This document shows, one piece after another, positions 1 through 13,459 of a stretch of DNA of 64,000 nucleotides. The DNA comes from Tribonema minus (lineage: Eukaryota > Sar > Xanthophyceae > Tribonematales > Tribonemataceae), in NCBI GenBank assembly GCA_017506865.1, contig JAFCMP010000158.1, forward strand, positions 79,743-143,742, in the 5' to 3' direction. The notes under the pieces are model-generated. The model searched no databases and was not told where the DNA came from. It saw nothing but the letters and a program-made list of their open reading frames with translations. The first letter of the stretch is position 1. Every line of letters begins with the position of its first letter. Both the position numbers and the translations under genes were made by a program.

Positions 1-493
1 GCCCTGATAGCAGCCACCGCCAACAGCGCTCACCACTGCCATTCGACACGCAAGATGCACCTGGTTCGCCTGTCAGGAAGCACTGGGAGGCAAGTGGAAT
101 AATGTGTACCGGGACGGGACTAGCTGGACAATTTAACATGTAGCAGTGCAAGAGCGGATCATCGCACGTTGGTGCGCAAGTGCAGTGGGCACTGTTTGAT
201 TGAGCGTCTGCGCTTGCAGACCACGATGTATTGGCAATGAACAACTGTGATGACTCATGTACGAGTGCTAGCAAGTGCACACAACGGCACCTGTTGGTGC
301 TGTTTGCAACTCAAGAACAGAGTGCGGTTAATAAAAAAAGGAATGGCAGATGTTGACATTCAGCTTGCAACTGCATTGACATTGGCGTTGTTCTGTGGTA
401 TGTCAGTGAACCAGGGGCTTAGACGTCTGTCAACCACACCACAGACGCTACTAGTCTCCAACCATTGAATTTTGTTGCTGCTTTGCCATGCAG
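1..493. other. Upstream intronic or intergenic sequence
   Basis: No coding segment can be supported here. The exon starting at 494 is entered in phase 0 behind an acceptor ending ATGCAG, so at least one earlier exon must lie in this stretch or left of the window. Confidence 0.4.
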
Positions 494-3400
494 CTGGAGG
501 ACACCATCGGCGCGGCAGACATTGGGTTTGAAGCGGAGCTGGGCATGAATGGCATTGAACCAGATGACTTCTGGAGGGGCAAAGGCATTGCGCTTACCAA
601 GGCAGGTGACACAGGAGCGCTTGACAGCATGCCTCATACCAACTCCGGCAGGGCGCTTAGCAGCAGCCGCGAACGGGCAGCACAGTGTGCTCTGGAGAGG
701 CGGTTCCAAAGGGGCGAAACAGGCGAGAGGACAGCCGAAATGCTGCCTGAGGAAATGGACAGGGCCACTTTCATGCAAAGCATCAGCAACGGCAGCACTG
801 GGCTGGACAGACCTGCTGGAAGCGGGACGCTGGAAAGGGGCAGGGGTAAGGGGCTGCTGCAAGGGGGGCTGGCCTGGGACTCTGGCAGCAGCGCTCTCCA
901 CCGGAGGCTGCCAGAGGGAGGCAGGAGGGATGACAGGGATCACAGAGGGCTCAACAGGACAGAGGTGGACAGTGCCATGCGAGCCAGACAGCTGGAGTGC
1001 AGGGTGCGTGGCAGGGGCGAGGATCTGATGGAGCCAGTGATCACAAAGGCTTCGTATGCTGCTGTTGGGGTGAGTGAGCTGTCATTATGTACTATTTACT
1101 TCAGGTGATGCACTGGCTCATCACAGCAGAGCTTCTTTGCATTGCAATATCTGAGGGATGTGCCTGAGGAGCCTGTGTGCATTGGTATTCGCACAATGTT
1201 GAGCACAATGCCAGAAGAAGTAGCACGAGTTATGCTGTGTGACATTTGTCTTATCATTCTGCCAGTGGGTAGGCGCAGAAACATCACCACATCATTTGCC
1301 TCATGCTCCTTCAATCCCAGCATCTGCTGGCAAGCATCTCCAATGCTAGACTTGATTTTTATGCGGTGGTACCCCACCATTCTCCTTTGCCTGCGCTGCA
1401 TGATCACACAGTTGCCACAGCGCGCCGCCATGGTTGTGCTTGGACATAATAATGTCAGCCGCCTGAAACATCATCTTGCACCATTGTTTGTGTAATCGGC
1501 AGTCACGTCACAAGGCGCAGGAGGAGGGGCATGGTCCCTTGCTCAAACAGGTGCAGATCAGCCCAGAGGAGCTCAGGCGGCTGCGACAGCACATACAGAC
1601 GATAAGTGTGGATGGGGCCATTGGCAACAACAGCCTTGGGGAGAGCTGCTCATTGAAGGTAACGGTTTGCATGACACTACTGTTTGAGGGTTAAAATGTT
1701 TTATGATGTACAAGTATTAGATGCATTTTATTACTATGGGTAGTTTGAAGCAATACTTGAACGACGATGCAAGCGTTGCAGTGTCCGGGGTGCTATTTGT
1801 GAAGCAGCAGTGATTGCAAGTTACCAATGGCACACAGCCAGCAAATATATGACTTGTTGTGCCTTGTTGATGTGTCGAGGATGTGTGCCATTGTCGGTTC
1901 CGATGCTCACATGCAGGCAACATGCTTACTAGTTGCCTGAAACGTGTGCTCTTGCTCTTCTCACCTGTGCCAGCTGAAGCTAGAACTGCATGAGGCTAGC
2001 ATACAGCAAGACAACCACCAGCGGAGCCGCCACCAGATGGAGAGAAAGGCAATGGAGTGCAATGGTATGTGCATGGTATCATCACAGCTTCCACCTCAAA
2101 GAGTGCATGGGCAGGCACATGTGCGGGGGGGGGGCAGCGCTGAAGTGGGGTGTGTAGTGCTGCTTCTGTCCGAGCCGTTGGGTACGGTGCAGCTTAGCTT
2201 AGCTTTATGCATAGCTGGCTGTGTGCACAGCTGTGTGTAGACGCCAAACAGCTGTAAGAAGTAATGATCATCAACATCAAGTCATACATGCACCTGCAGC
2301 TACTGGTACAAAGAGCTGTCATCCAGCATATGGACGCGACACTCTCCATGGTGGGTGTTGCCTACTTCACAAAGTATTACGTTGGTTGGGAGTGTGTCGA
2401 AATTATAGCACACGGATCGGAAAGTGACCTTCATTGTCTGTCAGCTGTATGCAAGTGCAGCTCGCGTCGCAGTGTAAACTTTCTCTTGTCATACATTGTG
2501 CTGAACTGACGCAGCCGCCAGCCCAAGCTGCCAGAGAATGTTTGCCGTTTCTCAGCGCGGAGGTGGGACATGAATGTGTTACACTGTGCGCATTATGCAC
2601 ACTGACAGTTGTCAGCTTACATAATCTGCTGTGGACCCAGTATTGTTCGGTCTGAGCTAGTGCTCTCTTGCTTGACCACCTGTGGCCTGCATTGTCTGTC
2701 CATGGCAGTGTTACATGCCTCAACCACTCAACATCGTTCCAACATTTATACACGTGTCGACGCACACAGGAGTCGTGGCGCATGGCTCAATGGGCGCTGC
2801 TGAGCACTACCCCCATACAGCTGATGTGATCATCCCACCCCCACTCGAGATTGGGTCTCCTGAAGAGGCCTTTGAGCGCGAGTATGACAGCACCAACAAC
2901 AAGCATAAGGTACATGTCATGTCTCCAGAAACCGTGAAAGTGCGTGTGCACCTGCACCTCAGTTTGAAGGTCAACTGAGAACTGTAGATTTATGCTGGAC
3001 ACAGAAGACGAGCAAGCGCATGGCAAGCGGTGAAGGTGAAGCTTTGAAGTTTGTAGAGTTTTTTTGTTGCGCTTGCCGTCTGTGACATTTTGGTGGATGA
3101 TTTTTTTTTTTTTCCGAAAATGAAGTATGTACGTCACCTTGCACGCTCCTTCTGCTAAACATGCTGCTGTCCATCCAGACAGTGATATGTATGCATCTAC
3201 ACAGTCTGCTTCAGCTGTGATCTTCAGCTACAGAATGTCGGCGACATGATGCAACTCTTCTGCGGCGTTCAACCACTGTCCAGTTTCTACTGCATTAATG
3301 GGAAGATCCACATGCTGCCTGCCACTGTGATGGCATTGTTTAGTCTGCTTTTCCGACCTTTACAAGGGCCTGTCATGTGCGACCCAGGGAGCATGTAGCC

Positions 3401-6400
3401 TCCATGATGCTTTGTGCATACTAGGCACAGTGACTGAGGCAGATGAGTAGCTGACAATACCCCTGCCTGCTCACCCCAATGCAGCAGCGATCAGGGACCG
3501 TTTCCTCTCACACCTCTCAGCACGCTGGAGCAGTGGCGGGCGCACATGCAGGCCCTATACAAGTAAGTGGCATGCTTTGACTTTTGCCTATATGAAATAT
3601 CCACCTCGATGCAGTCCTCAACCTTTTTTTTTGAAAAATGGCTGACAGTATTACATGTACCTGCATCCACCACTTCTTCACATGCCATGTTTGGTGGCCG
3701 ACATGTTTATCAGATCAAATATTGTTCAGACGAAGTGTTGTGTGGCTTGCGTTGGACATGAGAGTGCCAGCGGTGCCAGGTCAGCCTTGACCCGGCATTT
3801 TGAGCGTTAGGAGATGGTTGTCCGCACACACTGTCTGCAATGGCTCGATCGTGTTTTGCCCCGCTTAACAGCAAATGTGACATGTAGGCGAGATTGCAAG
3901 CTGTTTGTGATGCGGACAAGGTGTTTGGGAGCTCATGGACCTTTGCACATGATCTGTGTGATGTGTACATGCTGGTGGCAGTACAAATGCAAGCGCAAAG
4001 CACGCTCATCATCTTGTTCTGATTATGCTCTGAGAACGCACCACAGACATACTGTGTAGCCCACACAAACTCACATGTGTGCGCAAATCTGGCATGCTGC
4101 ATCATGACACCATGAACTGATGTATTGCGCACTGCCTTTGTAGGACGCGCCCATGAACGGCGATGCCACCATGACCAGCGTCGCCCACCTGCGCCTCGCA
4201 CGCAACTGCGAATGGATCAAGATCGGCAAGGGGACTGGTCAGCCAAACGTGAGAGCTCTAAGCTCTGCAAACGATGCTCAATCATGCACTTGTGGTAGCG
4301 CATAGCACTGAACAGTGACTCTGCCTGGTCCAGGGACCTTTTGAATTAATTAAGAATCTGACCCGCCATGTGTAATGCACTGCGTCACCCAGTCAGTATC
4401 TGAAGTTGCGCTTATGAAGAGCACAGTGTTTCATCAGCAATGGCTTTAGCCTGGTCTGCTGGTCGGTCTTGAGGCAGTCATGGAAGTGGCACGGGTACCA
4501 GAAGCCAAGTACTCTGGCAGCACAGTGAAGCGTTTTGTGCGGCTTCAGGTGCTGCTCATGTGGCATAGAAGTACCTGACAATGAGCAAGTTTGCCCTGGA
4601 CAGCAGCTGTTGTCATCACAACTTTACAAGAAAGCCCACCTGGAGTGTCCATGCCATGCCTGGCTTAGCATCTCTCACTCAAACATATTAGTGTATGGCA
4701 CAAGCGGGAGCAACAATAAAGACGACAGCAGTTTGCACTGCATGGCAATGACTTGCTGTACAACCGCAGCGACATTTGCTGCTGGCCTGCCGTGAGATTT
4801 GGCGGCCCGCAACAATCAAGCAGGTGGGGTCTAGGGGGGGGGGGGGGGCAGATATCCGCTGTTTACGGTGTCTGCAGTGCCACCTTTGCATTACATATTA
4901 CATCACTGCTGCCTTATCAGCAGTGAATGTACAATACATCGTGGCATCACTGCGTGAGCTTATTTAGGGTGCAGTCCTGATGTCCATGCTTTCCCGTCCT
5001 GTCTGTCCTGCCCTTCAGAGGAAGCAGCCACCCTCGACTGGCCGTTCGTCAATCAAGGACATGGAGTCAGCTCTGCGCATGAGCTTGGCAAGCTTGTCGT
5101 TGGAGGATGAGGACTGGCACTTCTTGGCAGAGGTACAGAAGTGTTGTCGTCACCTTCTATACCAAAGGCCAAATGCATGTTTTGTACTAGTGTCGATCAG
5201 GACAGCAGAGTACATCCCACTGCAAGACATTTGGCATCTGTTTGTATTTAAACAGGTCAACCACTAGTGCTCTGCAGCGCCAACCAGTGGTCATGGTCAC
5301 TTGTTGGTCACTTTTAGATAATTCCGTTGTAATCCAAGCCTGCCAGTGAGCACAACACAGCATTCGGCGATGCACAGCAGTCAATTGCATGCTCGAAGCT
5401 CGATGAACAGCGGTCACATCAAGGTGGAGAATGCCTCAAGAGGAACTACTTTTGTCAGATTTGCAGGCTCAGGGCTGCTGATCTGTTGACAAGTATGGTT
5501 GCAAAGCAATGTTGTGAAGGCTGCACACTGGTGCTTTCACATTCATGTTGGTGTCGGCTCGAGTGCCAGTCCAATTTCTGATGTGCAGCAAGCAAGTGCA
5601 CTGGCATTTGTTCCACATATATGCATGCCAGCTGCTCTGACAAGATGAGCGCTGTTACCTCAGCGTGCAGCATTGCGGCTTGCAACTCGCTGCCTTCTGT
5701 GAGGCCACTTTATCTGTCAGCGTGCAGACACACACGCTTGAACCACTGTCAGCCAGCATACATTTTGCTAGGCCAAAGCAGCTGAGTTGCAGGTATGAGT
5801 AACTCAGCACAGCAGCACGCTACCAGCTACCCCACGCGCTGGCCGGCGGGCGCATGAGCTTTGACGTTTTTATAAATAGAAGTACCATTATGCTGCAGCC
5901 GATGCATGATGATGTGCCAGGTACCAGAAGTACTGTACGATGCTCGAGGTCGACGCCGCTTCACTGCCGCTGACTTTTGCATGTGATTTGCACTGCTCAT
6001 CTAGCAGCGACCCTCAAGAGAAGCTCTTGCATACAAAGGAAAATAAAATGTGATCTGGACGCGCCGCAAGCTACGCTATGGCACCTGTCAGCTCAGCAGC
6101 AAGCAGTGGCAGACGCCTACTTGTTTATGAGGCTGGCATGCATGTAGAGCAGAGCTCATGACGTCACATGATTGGTCTTGCAGCCAACTGGACTTGTTGT
6201 TTGGACTGGAAGCGGAAACAATGGCTGGGTGTAACAATGCCAGTATTGCGCAGGTTCATGCTATACTTGTTTTGCCCGCCAGATACGATCAGTTGTGTAC
6301 CTAAATTTGCTTTCTCGATCCTGCGTCTGTGCACCGCAGAGCGAGCAGCAGCAGCGGCAACAGAAGCCTTCGCAGTACAGACAGCAGCAACAGGCACAAG

Positions 6401-9014
6401 CACTGGCAGACTCCTACTCGGGTGGCATTGGCATGGCAGGCAGCGACCCAATGGTATGTTCATAGCTTGATGCATCCTGTGCTAGTGGGCAATGAATGCA
6501 CCTTGCTTGGTTAGAAATGTGTTGTGCATGTTCTTAGTGAGAACTTTACTTGTAGGCAGGCGCGCCTCGTGGCACTCGCAACTTCACATCTGCATCATTC
6601 ACGGCTTCCACATTGATATCGTTACATTCACGTGGCTTAACATGCATACGCAGAGCAAAAAATAGTGAATGGCAAGGGTTGCCCTCTCTCGAATAATGAG
6701 AATGCGGATTGGTTCTTACATGGCATGTGAAGCTTGCAGGCACTATCGTGATGCACCGTGGGCCTCAGATGCATGCACTGCGGCTTCCTGAAGTAACAAG
6801 CATGCCTGTGTGGAGCACCAGATATAATTGCCACTCAATTCCTCCCCTGCGAGCAGGTGCAACTATACGACTGGCAGCAAGCGGGCTCAAATTTCTTGCT
6901 GCATGCGCGATGCAGTAGGCACTCCTGCCTAGCTGAATATTATATATAATTACCACGGCAGTAGCAATACTTTACCGTATATCTCAGAAAACAGCAACGT
7001 TTTTTTTTTTCATCTGTGTGCAGGGATCCGGTACACCCGGTACTCGCGACAGCATGGCCTGGGATCAAATGAGCCTTGCCGATACAGCTGGCACTCCTGG
7101 AGGGACTGACTTGAATGTTGACGCTGATGATGGTGCTGGCGCACCGCGAACCCTCCCCATGGGGCAGCTGCACAAAGTGAGTAGGCAATAGAGGCCATTG
7201 CTTGTTGCAAGGCCGGATGTTGGTGATTGTGATGTGCACTCACGTTATGTCATGTGACAGCCGCCTTCAAGGACACTCAGATAGATGCATAGTCAGCATA
7301 TGTCTCACATCTTGTGTACCTGGCAATAAGCTTGAATCAGGCTTAACGCAAATACTTCTGTGTGACCTTTCTCATGCACTCGTCAACATAGATTTTATCA
7401 TAGTATAGCCCGTTACCGTTACCGCAAATACTTCTGTGTAACCTTTCTCATGCACTCGTCAACATCGACTTTACCATAGTAAAGCCCGTTACCGTAGCAC
7501 CTTTCACAATCAAGGACGCTCCAAAGCAGTTTCAGAGAAAACAAATTGCATGCTGCAGTTTGAAGCAGATGCTGCGGTGATGGCCGTCAGAATGTCATTT
7601 TGTGTGAGTTTCCTGCTCGACATGGTATGAACCCTCAAACCGCGAACTCCCTGCGGATTGATCACATATGACAGGAGGCGCGTGTGACCCGACTGGGCAC
7701 TACGGCGGGCCCTCACTGCAGACGCCCAACAACCACTGCAAGCAAGAGTCCCATCGCCAGGTCACTTGAAGAGGTAAGTGGGCGCTTCAGCACCAACATC
7801 TGCCGCCCCCTTTTGCACTCAGTCTGTAGAATAAATTGAATTGTTGCAGAGCAAGTGAAGCACAACATTTTCTTCAGACTCTTCAGATTAATTCCGAACT
7901 TTTGACCTGTGATGTGTGCGAATCGTGGCTGTCATGTCATTTCAATATCTGTGTGTAGTGAGGAGTGTTAGGTACCAAAGCAAAAAAAAAAGCGACTGGT
8001 GCCATGGACGCAATGGTTCATAATCCGTTTGCAACATTGCTTGAACTCCCCAGCAAATCAACACGTCATGGGCTATCGGCTGCTTGCATGTAACGTTAGA
8101 CATCTATGTGAAGGTGTCTATGATGCTTGAAGTATTCACAAAGACAACAAATGCTTCAGAACAATGTGATTTACTTCAACGCAGCCAGACCAACACTAGA
8201 CAGTCACCGGCAAGGGTGAATGTAAACAGGAAACCTCAAGTGGGACGGGCACTTTCACCTACAGCAATGCCCACCCTGCCGGTGAAAACAGTCTGGTCCC
8301 GCACAAAGTCTGAATGTCTGGTCCACATTCTCTGGCACAAATGTTGCCCGCAAATGATCCAGTCTGATTCTTGCCGCATACTACGAAGTGGGTTAGCTGT
8401 GCCACACCAGGCGATTGCGGCGCAATGGAAAGTCGGAAGAGACACTGAAGTCATCAGATCTGCAGGTTTTGCCAGGTAATGTCCGCGAGTGTTTCAGCTG
8501 CCCCAGTGCCCTAGCCTCACTCAGCAGGTTTGGGGAAACCGACACCACAACAGTTTTACAGGAAATGCCATTCATGAATCTCCTCTTCCTTTTATCCCCA
8601 TGAAACCACATAGCATTGTCGGCGTTCTCAGTGCCAAATGAAATGCCAACAGCAGCAACAGCTACAATGTGGGCCAGCGCTGGCATTCTAGCAAGACGCC
8701 CAGACCCAGGACTTTGTGCGTATAGGCAAAGTGATAATGAACTCTGTGGGTGAATTCATTCAAGCAGTAACGATTCCCCGTGCGGAGTGTTTGGGCCCTG
8801 ACCATACCAGGACACTGGATATTCATCATGTTCACATTCACGCAGTGTTCGCTAACGTCACTTCAGTATTCACATGGAGATGTCTGACGGTGCTGAGTTG
8901 TGTCTACTGTCCTCTGTTCCGGTGTGTGCCCTATGGCAGCTGGACCTGATTCAAGACCCAGAGCAGAGGCGACAGCAGAAGGGGCAATATATGGAAGCAG
9001 TGCTCATGAGCTAG
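494..9014 (+). CDS. Unrecognised multi-exon protein, 5' partial
   Basis: I do not recognise the family. Eleven exons can be assembled with GT-AG borders and matching phases: 494-1069, 1503-1658, 1974-2064, 2770-2909, 3485-3562, 4144-4248, 5019-5132, 6340-6453, 7024-7176, 7675-7773 and 8940-9014. All junctions are phase 0 except 2064/2770, which is phase 1 and joins in frame. The joined product is about 566 residues and lacks its N-terminus. It is hydrophilic. The first exon is Arg/Glu/Gly rich. Residues 193-270 are Glu/Gln/Arg rich and may be helical, followed by a Pro/acidic stretch (IPPPLEIGSPEEAFERE). The 6340 exon is very Gln rich (SEQQQRQQKPSQYRQQQQ), and the 7024 exon is Gly/Thr/Asp rich. 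No membrane segment or catalytic motif is visible. A scaffold or nuclear protein is possible but unproven. The 3485 exon is the least certain: a different frame there looks more protein-like but breaks the phase with the next exon. Further exons may lie between 7773 and 8940. Confidence 0.6.
7348..7498. repeat. 75-bp tandem duplication in an intron
   Basis: Two copies starting CGCAAATACTTCTGTGT lie at about 7348 and 7423, with a few substitutions between them. They are inside the intron between the exons ending 7176 and starting 7675. Confidence 0.8.
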
Positions 9015-9146
9015 CCGCAAAGCAACCTCAAGAATGCCAACTGCAGTGACTACGGCATGCACAGTGGCCTGCACTTGCTGATTCCATGCCTCAACGTCAA
9101 CAGCCCTGGCGCCTCACTGCCCTTGTACACCGTGGCTGAGCTGTAG
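9015..9146 (+). other. Open in-frame extension after TAG
   Basis: After the TAG at 9012-9014 the same frame stays open for 43 codons to a second TAG at 9144-9146. The extension looks protein-like (it contains GMHSGLHLLIPCLNVN). The gene may therefore have acquired a nonsense mutation, or the stop may be read through, or there is a sequence error. Chance openness over 43 codons is also possible. Confidence 0.4.
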
Positions 9147-10722
9147 CCAGCCGTGGCTACCTAGGGGCACCTTGAGCAACCTACATGTGTTGTATGCCGT
9201 CACCGCGACGTTCCAGTCAGCACACTATAAGACCGCTGTGCATCAGCTGCAGCATCCAGGTTGAGTGCCAAGAAGGGCCAATCTGTCGAGGCTGCGCAGC
9301 GGCGGCATTCTTGAGGGGTCGCAGAATGATGTGCAGTGAGGTCCACCAGCTCCTAAGGCTTGCTGCTGTGGAGCCTGTTGTCCCACCCGACCCTCCATCC
9401 TGTTGTTGTGATCCTCCAAGCCCCCATGGCAACGTGCCACCCAAGGTTGGTCAGCTACATCTGGCCAAGTGCGTCGCTTTTGTTGACGTAGCTTGCTGAG
9501 TGTGTAGGGTTGCGATGACACCGGCACCGTTAATCATTGGAGTAGAGCATGTAGAGCATAGCAATTAGGAGTTAAATTTGCAGGACGTGTGTGTTGTTAA
9601 ACGGTATGGACTGTAAGGGAGCACATGCTTGCCTCAGCACTGCAACGCCCCTGTAGTCTACCTTACGCTACACAAATGTGCCAACTTCACGCTTGACTCG
9701 CACAGCAACTGCTGCATGCATGTCAGGCGTTGCGAGGGGAGAACAGCCAAGCATCGTGACTGTCCCTTTGTGTATCTAACAGCAGTTGTTGCACGGACCG
9801 CTTACGTGTCTGGCAGCTATGGTGCCTCTGCAAGCGTCGTGACCATGCAGCCATACCCGACTCGTCGTGTATTGATCAATGCATGCATATATATGCAGTC
9901 ATGGCTTGAGTGATGCTGTTTTGCATGCATGTTTGCTTTCTCCACAGTGATTTGATGAATGCGGAAGGCTCGTAGCATTGTCATCATCGTGGTGCCGACA
10001 TTGGTCTTTTCAGCGATAAACAAGAGCACCATTAAACTGCTAGCATCCTTGCTGTCGAAGGCACACTTTTGCCCTCGAACGCAGTCAAATGCCCATTCAT
10101 GCCCTGCTGTCGTGCGCACATCACCGCATATGCTGTAATACAGGTCCTGTCATTGCCAAACACCACTTGTGCCCGCTTTCGTGCACACGTCACCGCTGTG
10201 TCAGCAGGGTTGTTGATTACGGAGCATCGAGGTAGTTACTTACGCGTAATTGCGTCTGTCACTCTGTAAGACTTACTGACGGCATATGGCTACGGCCAAC
10301 TTAACAAGCTACTATTGTTGAAGTTCGATTTCAACTCTTTGTTAACTTTAAGGGGTTTGAAACTTCTACTTGTGGTTTTCGTGTGTTCCTCGCTTCAGCG
10401 CGCCCTTGCTACACTGCTTTGTCTGCCAATAGCAATAAAATCAGTATCTGGCGTGCGTGCACCGTGACTGTAGCTGCTGCTAGCGTGGAGAATTGGTGAG
10501 GACGTAAGTTCTGTGCAAGCATTATCTCGGAAGTGGGCTGCGCACCTCGCTGAGGTGGCTTGCAGATACTAGGGTTAGATACCCTAACCCTAACTCTAAT
10601 CCTACCCTTCATATACACTTGCAGGAAAGCATAGCATTCAATATGCTTCCAAGATCTACACTAATGATGCTCTTCTTACAGAGGTGCACAGACCTCCTGC
10701 GTGACGCTGAACTATCAAGTGC
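9147..10722. other. No gene recognised
   Basis: Only short, overlapping open frames on both strands are present, none with a motif or consistent splice structure. The stretch ends in an interstitial telomere-like tract and then the left LTR of a retrotransposon. Confidence 0.5.
10570..10608. repeat. Short interstitial telomere-like tract
   Basis: The tract reads AGGGTTAGAT followed by CCCTAACCCTAACTC and two degenerate CCTAA-like units, about 39 bp in all. It is too short to mark a chromosome end. Confidence 0.5.
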
Positions 10723-11023
10723 TGTGGCCTTGGGCCCAAGAAGTGTGCTGTCAAGTCATGACAGCGATCCAAGCAAGCTCCGTGGCTGAACGAAGAAGTC
10801 TTCATTCCATGATTTTGGGTGTTCAGTGATTATTAACCAGATAGACATGCATGCAGCATTGCTCAGCGCGGCCTGCTGAGCATCCACTCCAGACCAGTCT
10901 CAACCTCAACTAGGAGTGTGTTGAACATTGCACAACCTCAACATCAACACTTGTCACTTCACCTTCAACTGTTGCCACAGTGCTCAACATGAATTTTGCA
11001 CACTTCAGCCTACCGCTGCCTCA
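10723..11023 (-). repeat. Left (3') LTR
   Basis: This is a 301-bp copy of the repeat at 20920-21224, beginning TGTGGCCTTGGGCCC and ending TACCGCTGCCTCA. It is the 3' LTR because the element reads on the minus strand. Confidence 0.85.
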
Positions 11024-11033
11024 TACCCCCCCC
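11024..11033 (-). other. Polypurine tract
   Basis: On the minus strand a run of eight G (plus-strand C at 11026-11033) directly precedes the 3' LTR. This is the usual position of the plus-strand primer in LTR elements. Confidence 0.6.
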
Positions 11034-12325
11034 TGCATGGTGCTCTCTCTGCATCCATGCACAACCTGCAGCGATACAAGCAATACGCATGTGCTGTGCC
11101 ATCACTGGATGTCCTCACATCACGTGCCAACAATCCGTTACACCTAGTACCTTGCTGCAAAACAGAAGCAGAAAACGCATACAGCACAATGGCCGGTGCC
11201 AACGCACTGCGCTCGCGCAAACGCACAAACAACACTCCCCCCCCATGTCGTAGGCTGAGGTTGCAGCCCAGTTATATAGTCCGTCGCACCACGCTAAGGG
11301 TCGCGACCAACTTCTTGGTACCCCAAACCCCGGCCTCGTTCTAGGCGCTGAATAGTCAGCGGCCAGAACTCTCGGGCGTTAGCTGCGTGATGACGACCTC
11401 CTCCTGCACTCGGCCACGTGGAATGGGTGTGGCCAGATATTGCTAAGCTACACCATGTGCCCTCTTGCACATTTGAAAACGCGCTTGATGCCCATAGCTT
11501 GCTATAACAACGGGTAAACAACAGAGAATCTACGGCACTTCGTATCGTGTAACGACAACTTCCTCTGCCAGACGTCGTGCCGCCTACACTAACGTGAGCC
11601 CTGACATCCGATTGCCCCACCACCGAGCCAGATAGCCGGTGAAAACAACAGTGTGCTCCTGCTACCCGCGTATACAGTGGAAACGGCCCAATAATTACTA
11701 CCCCCCCATGACAGAGACGGGCTCCTCGTTTCCCCCCGCCAACGCCAAGACCACGCTCCGGCATGTTACCTTGTTGCCATAGCTTGCACGCCAGGCATGC
11801 TACACTGTAACTCACGTGTCATCTCTTGCTCTAGCATCAAGCAACCTCGCCGAACCTGCGGTCAAAACAACAACTGTTGTACGCCAACGGCTCCTACAAG
11901 TGTCTGAGGCACAACCACGCCTCAACACCTCAGGCTGTCCTCCTCCGGCACCGCCTTCTCTCCTTGCCGCCTCAGGCGTCGGCGGTACTGAGCTCCACTA
12001 ACCCGTATGACCCTCCGGTCAGCACATGATAGCCATGAAACTTGGCCGCATGCACTTCCCTGACCTGCGTAGTGAGGAAAGCAGCATTATGCCGCCCTTG
12101 AGGTATGCTACTATTGCCGCCAGCAACAGGTCTGCTTGCTGAGCCACAATTGCAGTGTCAGCTGCGAGCAATCTCCTCCTCGGGCACTCCGCCAAGTCCT
12201 GCCTGCTGCAAGCTGCCCCGCTGCGGTGTGAGCAGCCCACCAAGTCCGCAGTGAGCCGCCACCTGCGCACGTGAGCCCGATTGCTGGACACCACAACCTC
12301 CTCAGTGGCGACTGTCGCCCGAGCG
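11034..12325. other. Element interior, non-coding side
   Basis: This is the 3' interior of the LTR element. Short overlapping open frames occur on both strands, but none has a recognisable domain. Confidence 0.4.
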
Positions 12326-13459
12326 CTAGCCCTTGATGCGTACGCCGGTGTGCGCATCATTACTCTCCGTGGCACCTTGTACTCCGCTACTGCCGCCGAC
12401 TTCCCCAGTCGCGTTAGGCTCCTTGTCCTCGAAGCCACGCGCCACCACATCACCATGTGCCTTCTGCCGCATAATTGCGGTATGTGCCATCGGCTGTACA
12501 TCGTTCTCCCCGCCGCGTGGCACAACCACATCGTGTGTCCTGACCTCGTCGCCACGCAGCACAGCATAGCTGTATGCCTTGCCTCCGCTGTTGCATATTG
12601 CGACAGAGTTGCCAACAGTGTGTGCCTCGCCCTCGCCGCTTGTATGCCCCGTATAGCTGCCGTTGTTGCGTGCGGCTTCCTCTCCGGGGTTAATGCTGCG
12701 TGTTGTCATTGCTGTACGCCCTGCCATTGGACTATGCTGCGCAGGCACTAGTGCTGCGCATTGCGCAGACGTCGTGATCCCAGCTCTTGCAGTGCCTTGC
12801 TGTACGAGCACCATTGCCTTGCGTCGCCCGGCCTCCGCCAACCGACATGCGCCAGCTGTAGTTGCCACTGCAACGAGCTGAACTGCCTCCATGTTGCACT
12901 CAACTGTCGAAGAGCTCTCGGCGATTGAGCGTTGCCCGTTGCTGGTGCTGACGGATACAGCTGCGCCACCTGCGCTGCTGTACACCACTCCAGGAGCCGT
13001 GGCAAGCACCATGTTACTGTCCGCCGTGAAAGGATCATGGCTGTTGGGTGCTGCTGTCAAGGGTGCTAGGACGCCACAGATGCCTCCAGCGCCTCCAAAT
13101 GATGCAGAGCGTTCACTGCTTTGGCATGATGCAACACCTGTCCCTGTGTTGCTGGTGCTGCTGAGCAACCCAACAGTTCTGCATTCTGTGCAGCGTTGAA
13201 CTGTCAGAGGCAATAGCAGCCGCTGCACCTCGCCGTTGAGCCTTGCATTGCTTGAGAGGCTGTCGTTGATGCGCGTTGCAGCAGGCGACTGCGTAGAGAC
13301 GCCCATGCCTGCAGGGACTGTTGCATATGCCTTGCTACAGATCCCTGGATCGAACGGCACAGAGGCGTCATCAATGCCACTAGTGGGCACAAGAGTGGCC
13401 TCCTCTGTTGTGGGCCCTGCAGCCATGTGCGTTGGTGTTGGTGAGCCTGTCCATTGCAC
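12326..13459 (-). CDS. Low-complexity ORF in LTR element
   Basis: An open frame of 377 codons, rich in Ala, Ser, Thr and Gly, with no recognisable domain. It lies downstream of the gag-like region and may be a remnant of its C-terminal part in another frame. There is no zinc knuckle and no enzymatic motif. Its openness may partly reflect GC-rich, TGC/GCA-rich sequence. Confidence 0.3.
   Translation of the reverse strand: MQWTGSPTPTHMAAGPTTEEATLVPTSGIDDASVPFDPGICSKAYATVPAGMGVSTQSPAATRINDSLSSNARLNGEVQRLLLPLTVQRCTECRTVGLLSSTSNTGTGVASCQSSERSASFGGAGGICGVLAPLTAAPNSHDPFTADSNMVLATAPGVVYSSAGGAAVSVSTSNGQRSIAESSSTVECNMEAVQLVAVATTAGACRLAEAGRRKAMVLVQQGTARAGITTSAQCAALVPAQHSPMAGRTAMTTRSINPGEEAARNNGSYTGHTSGEGEAHTVGNSVAICNSGGKAYSYAVLRGDEVRTHDVVVPRGGENDVQPMAHTAIMRQKAHGDVVARGFEDKEPNATGEVGGSSGVQGATESNDAHTGVRIKG

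Noticed and set aside
10570-10608. Possible chromosome end
   Set aside because: Fewer than five telomere-like units, with unrelated sequence continuing on both sides.
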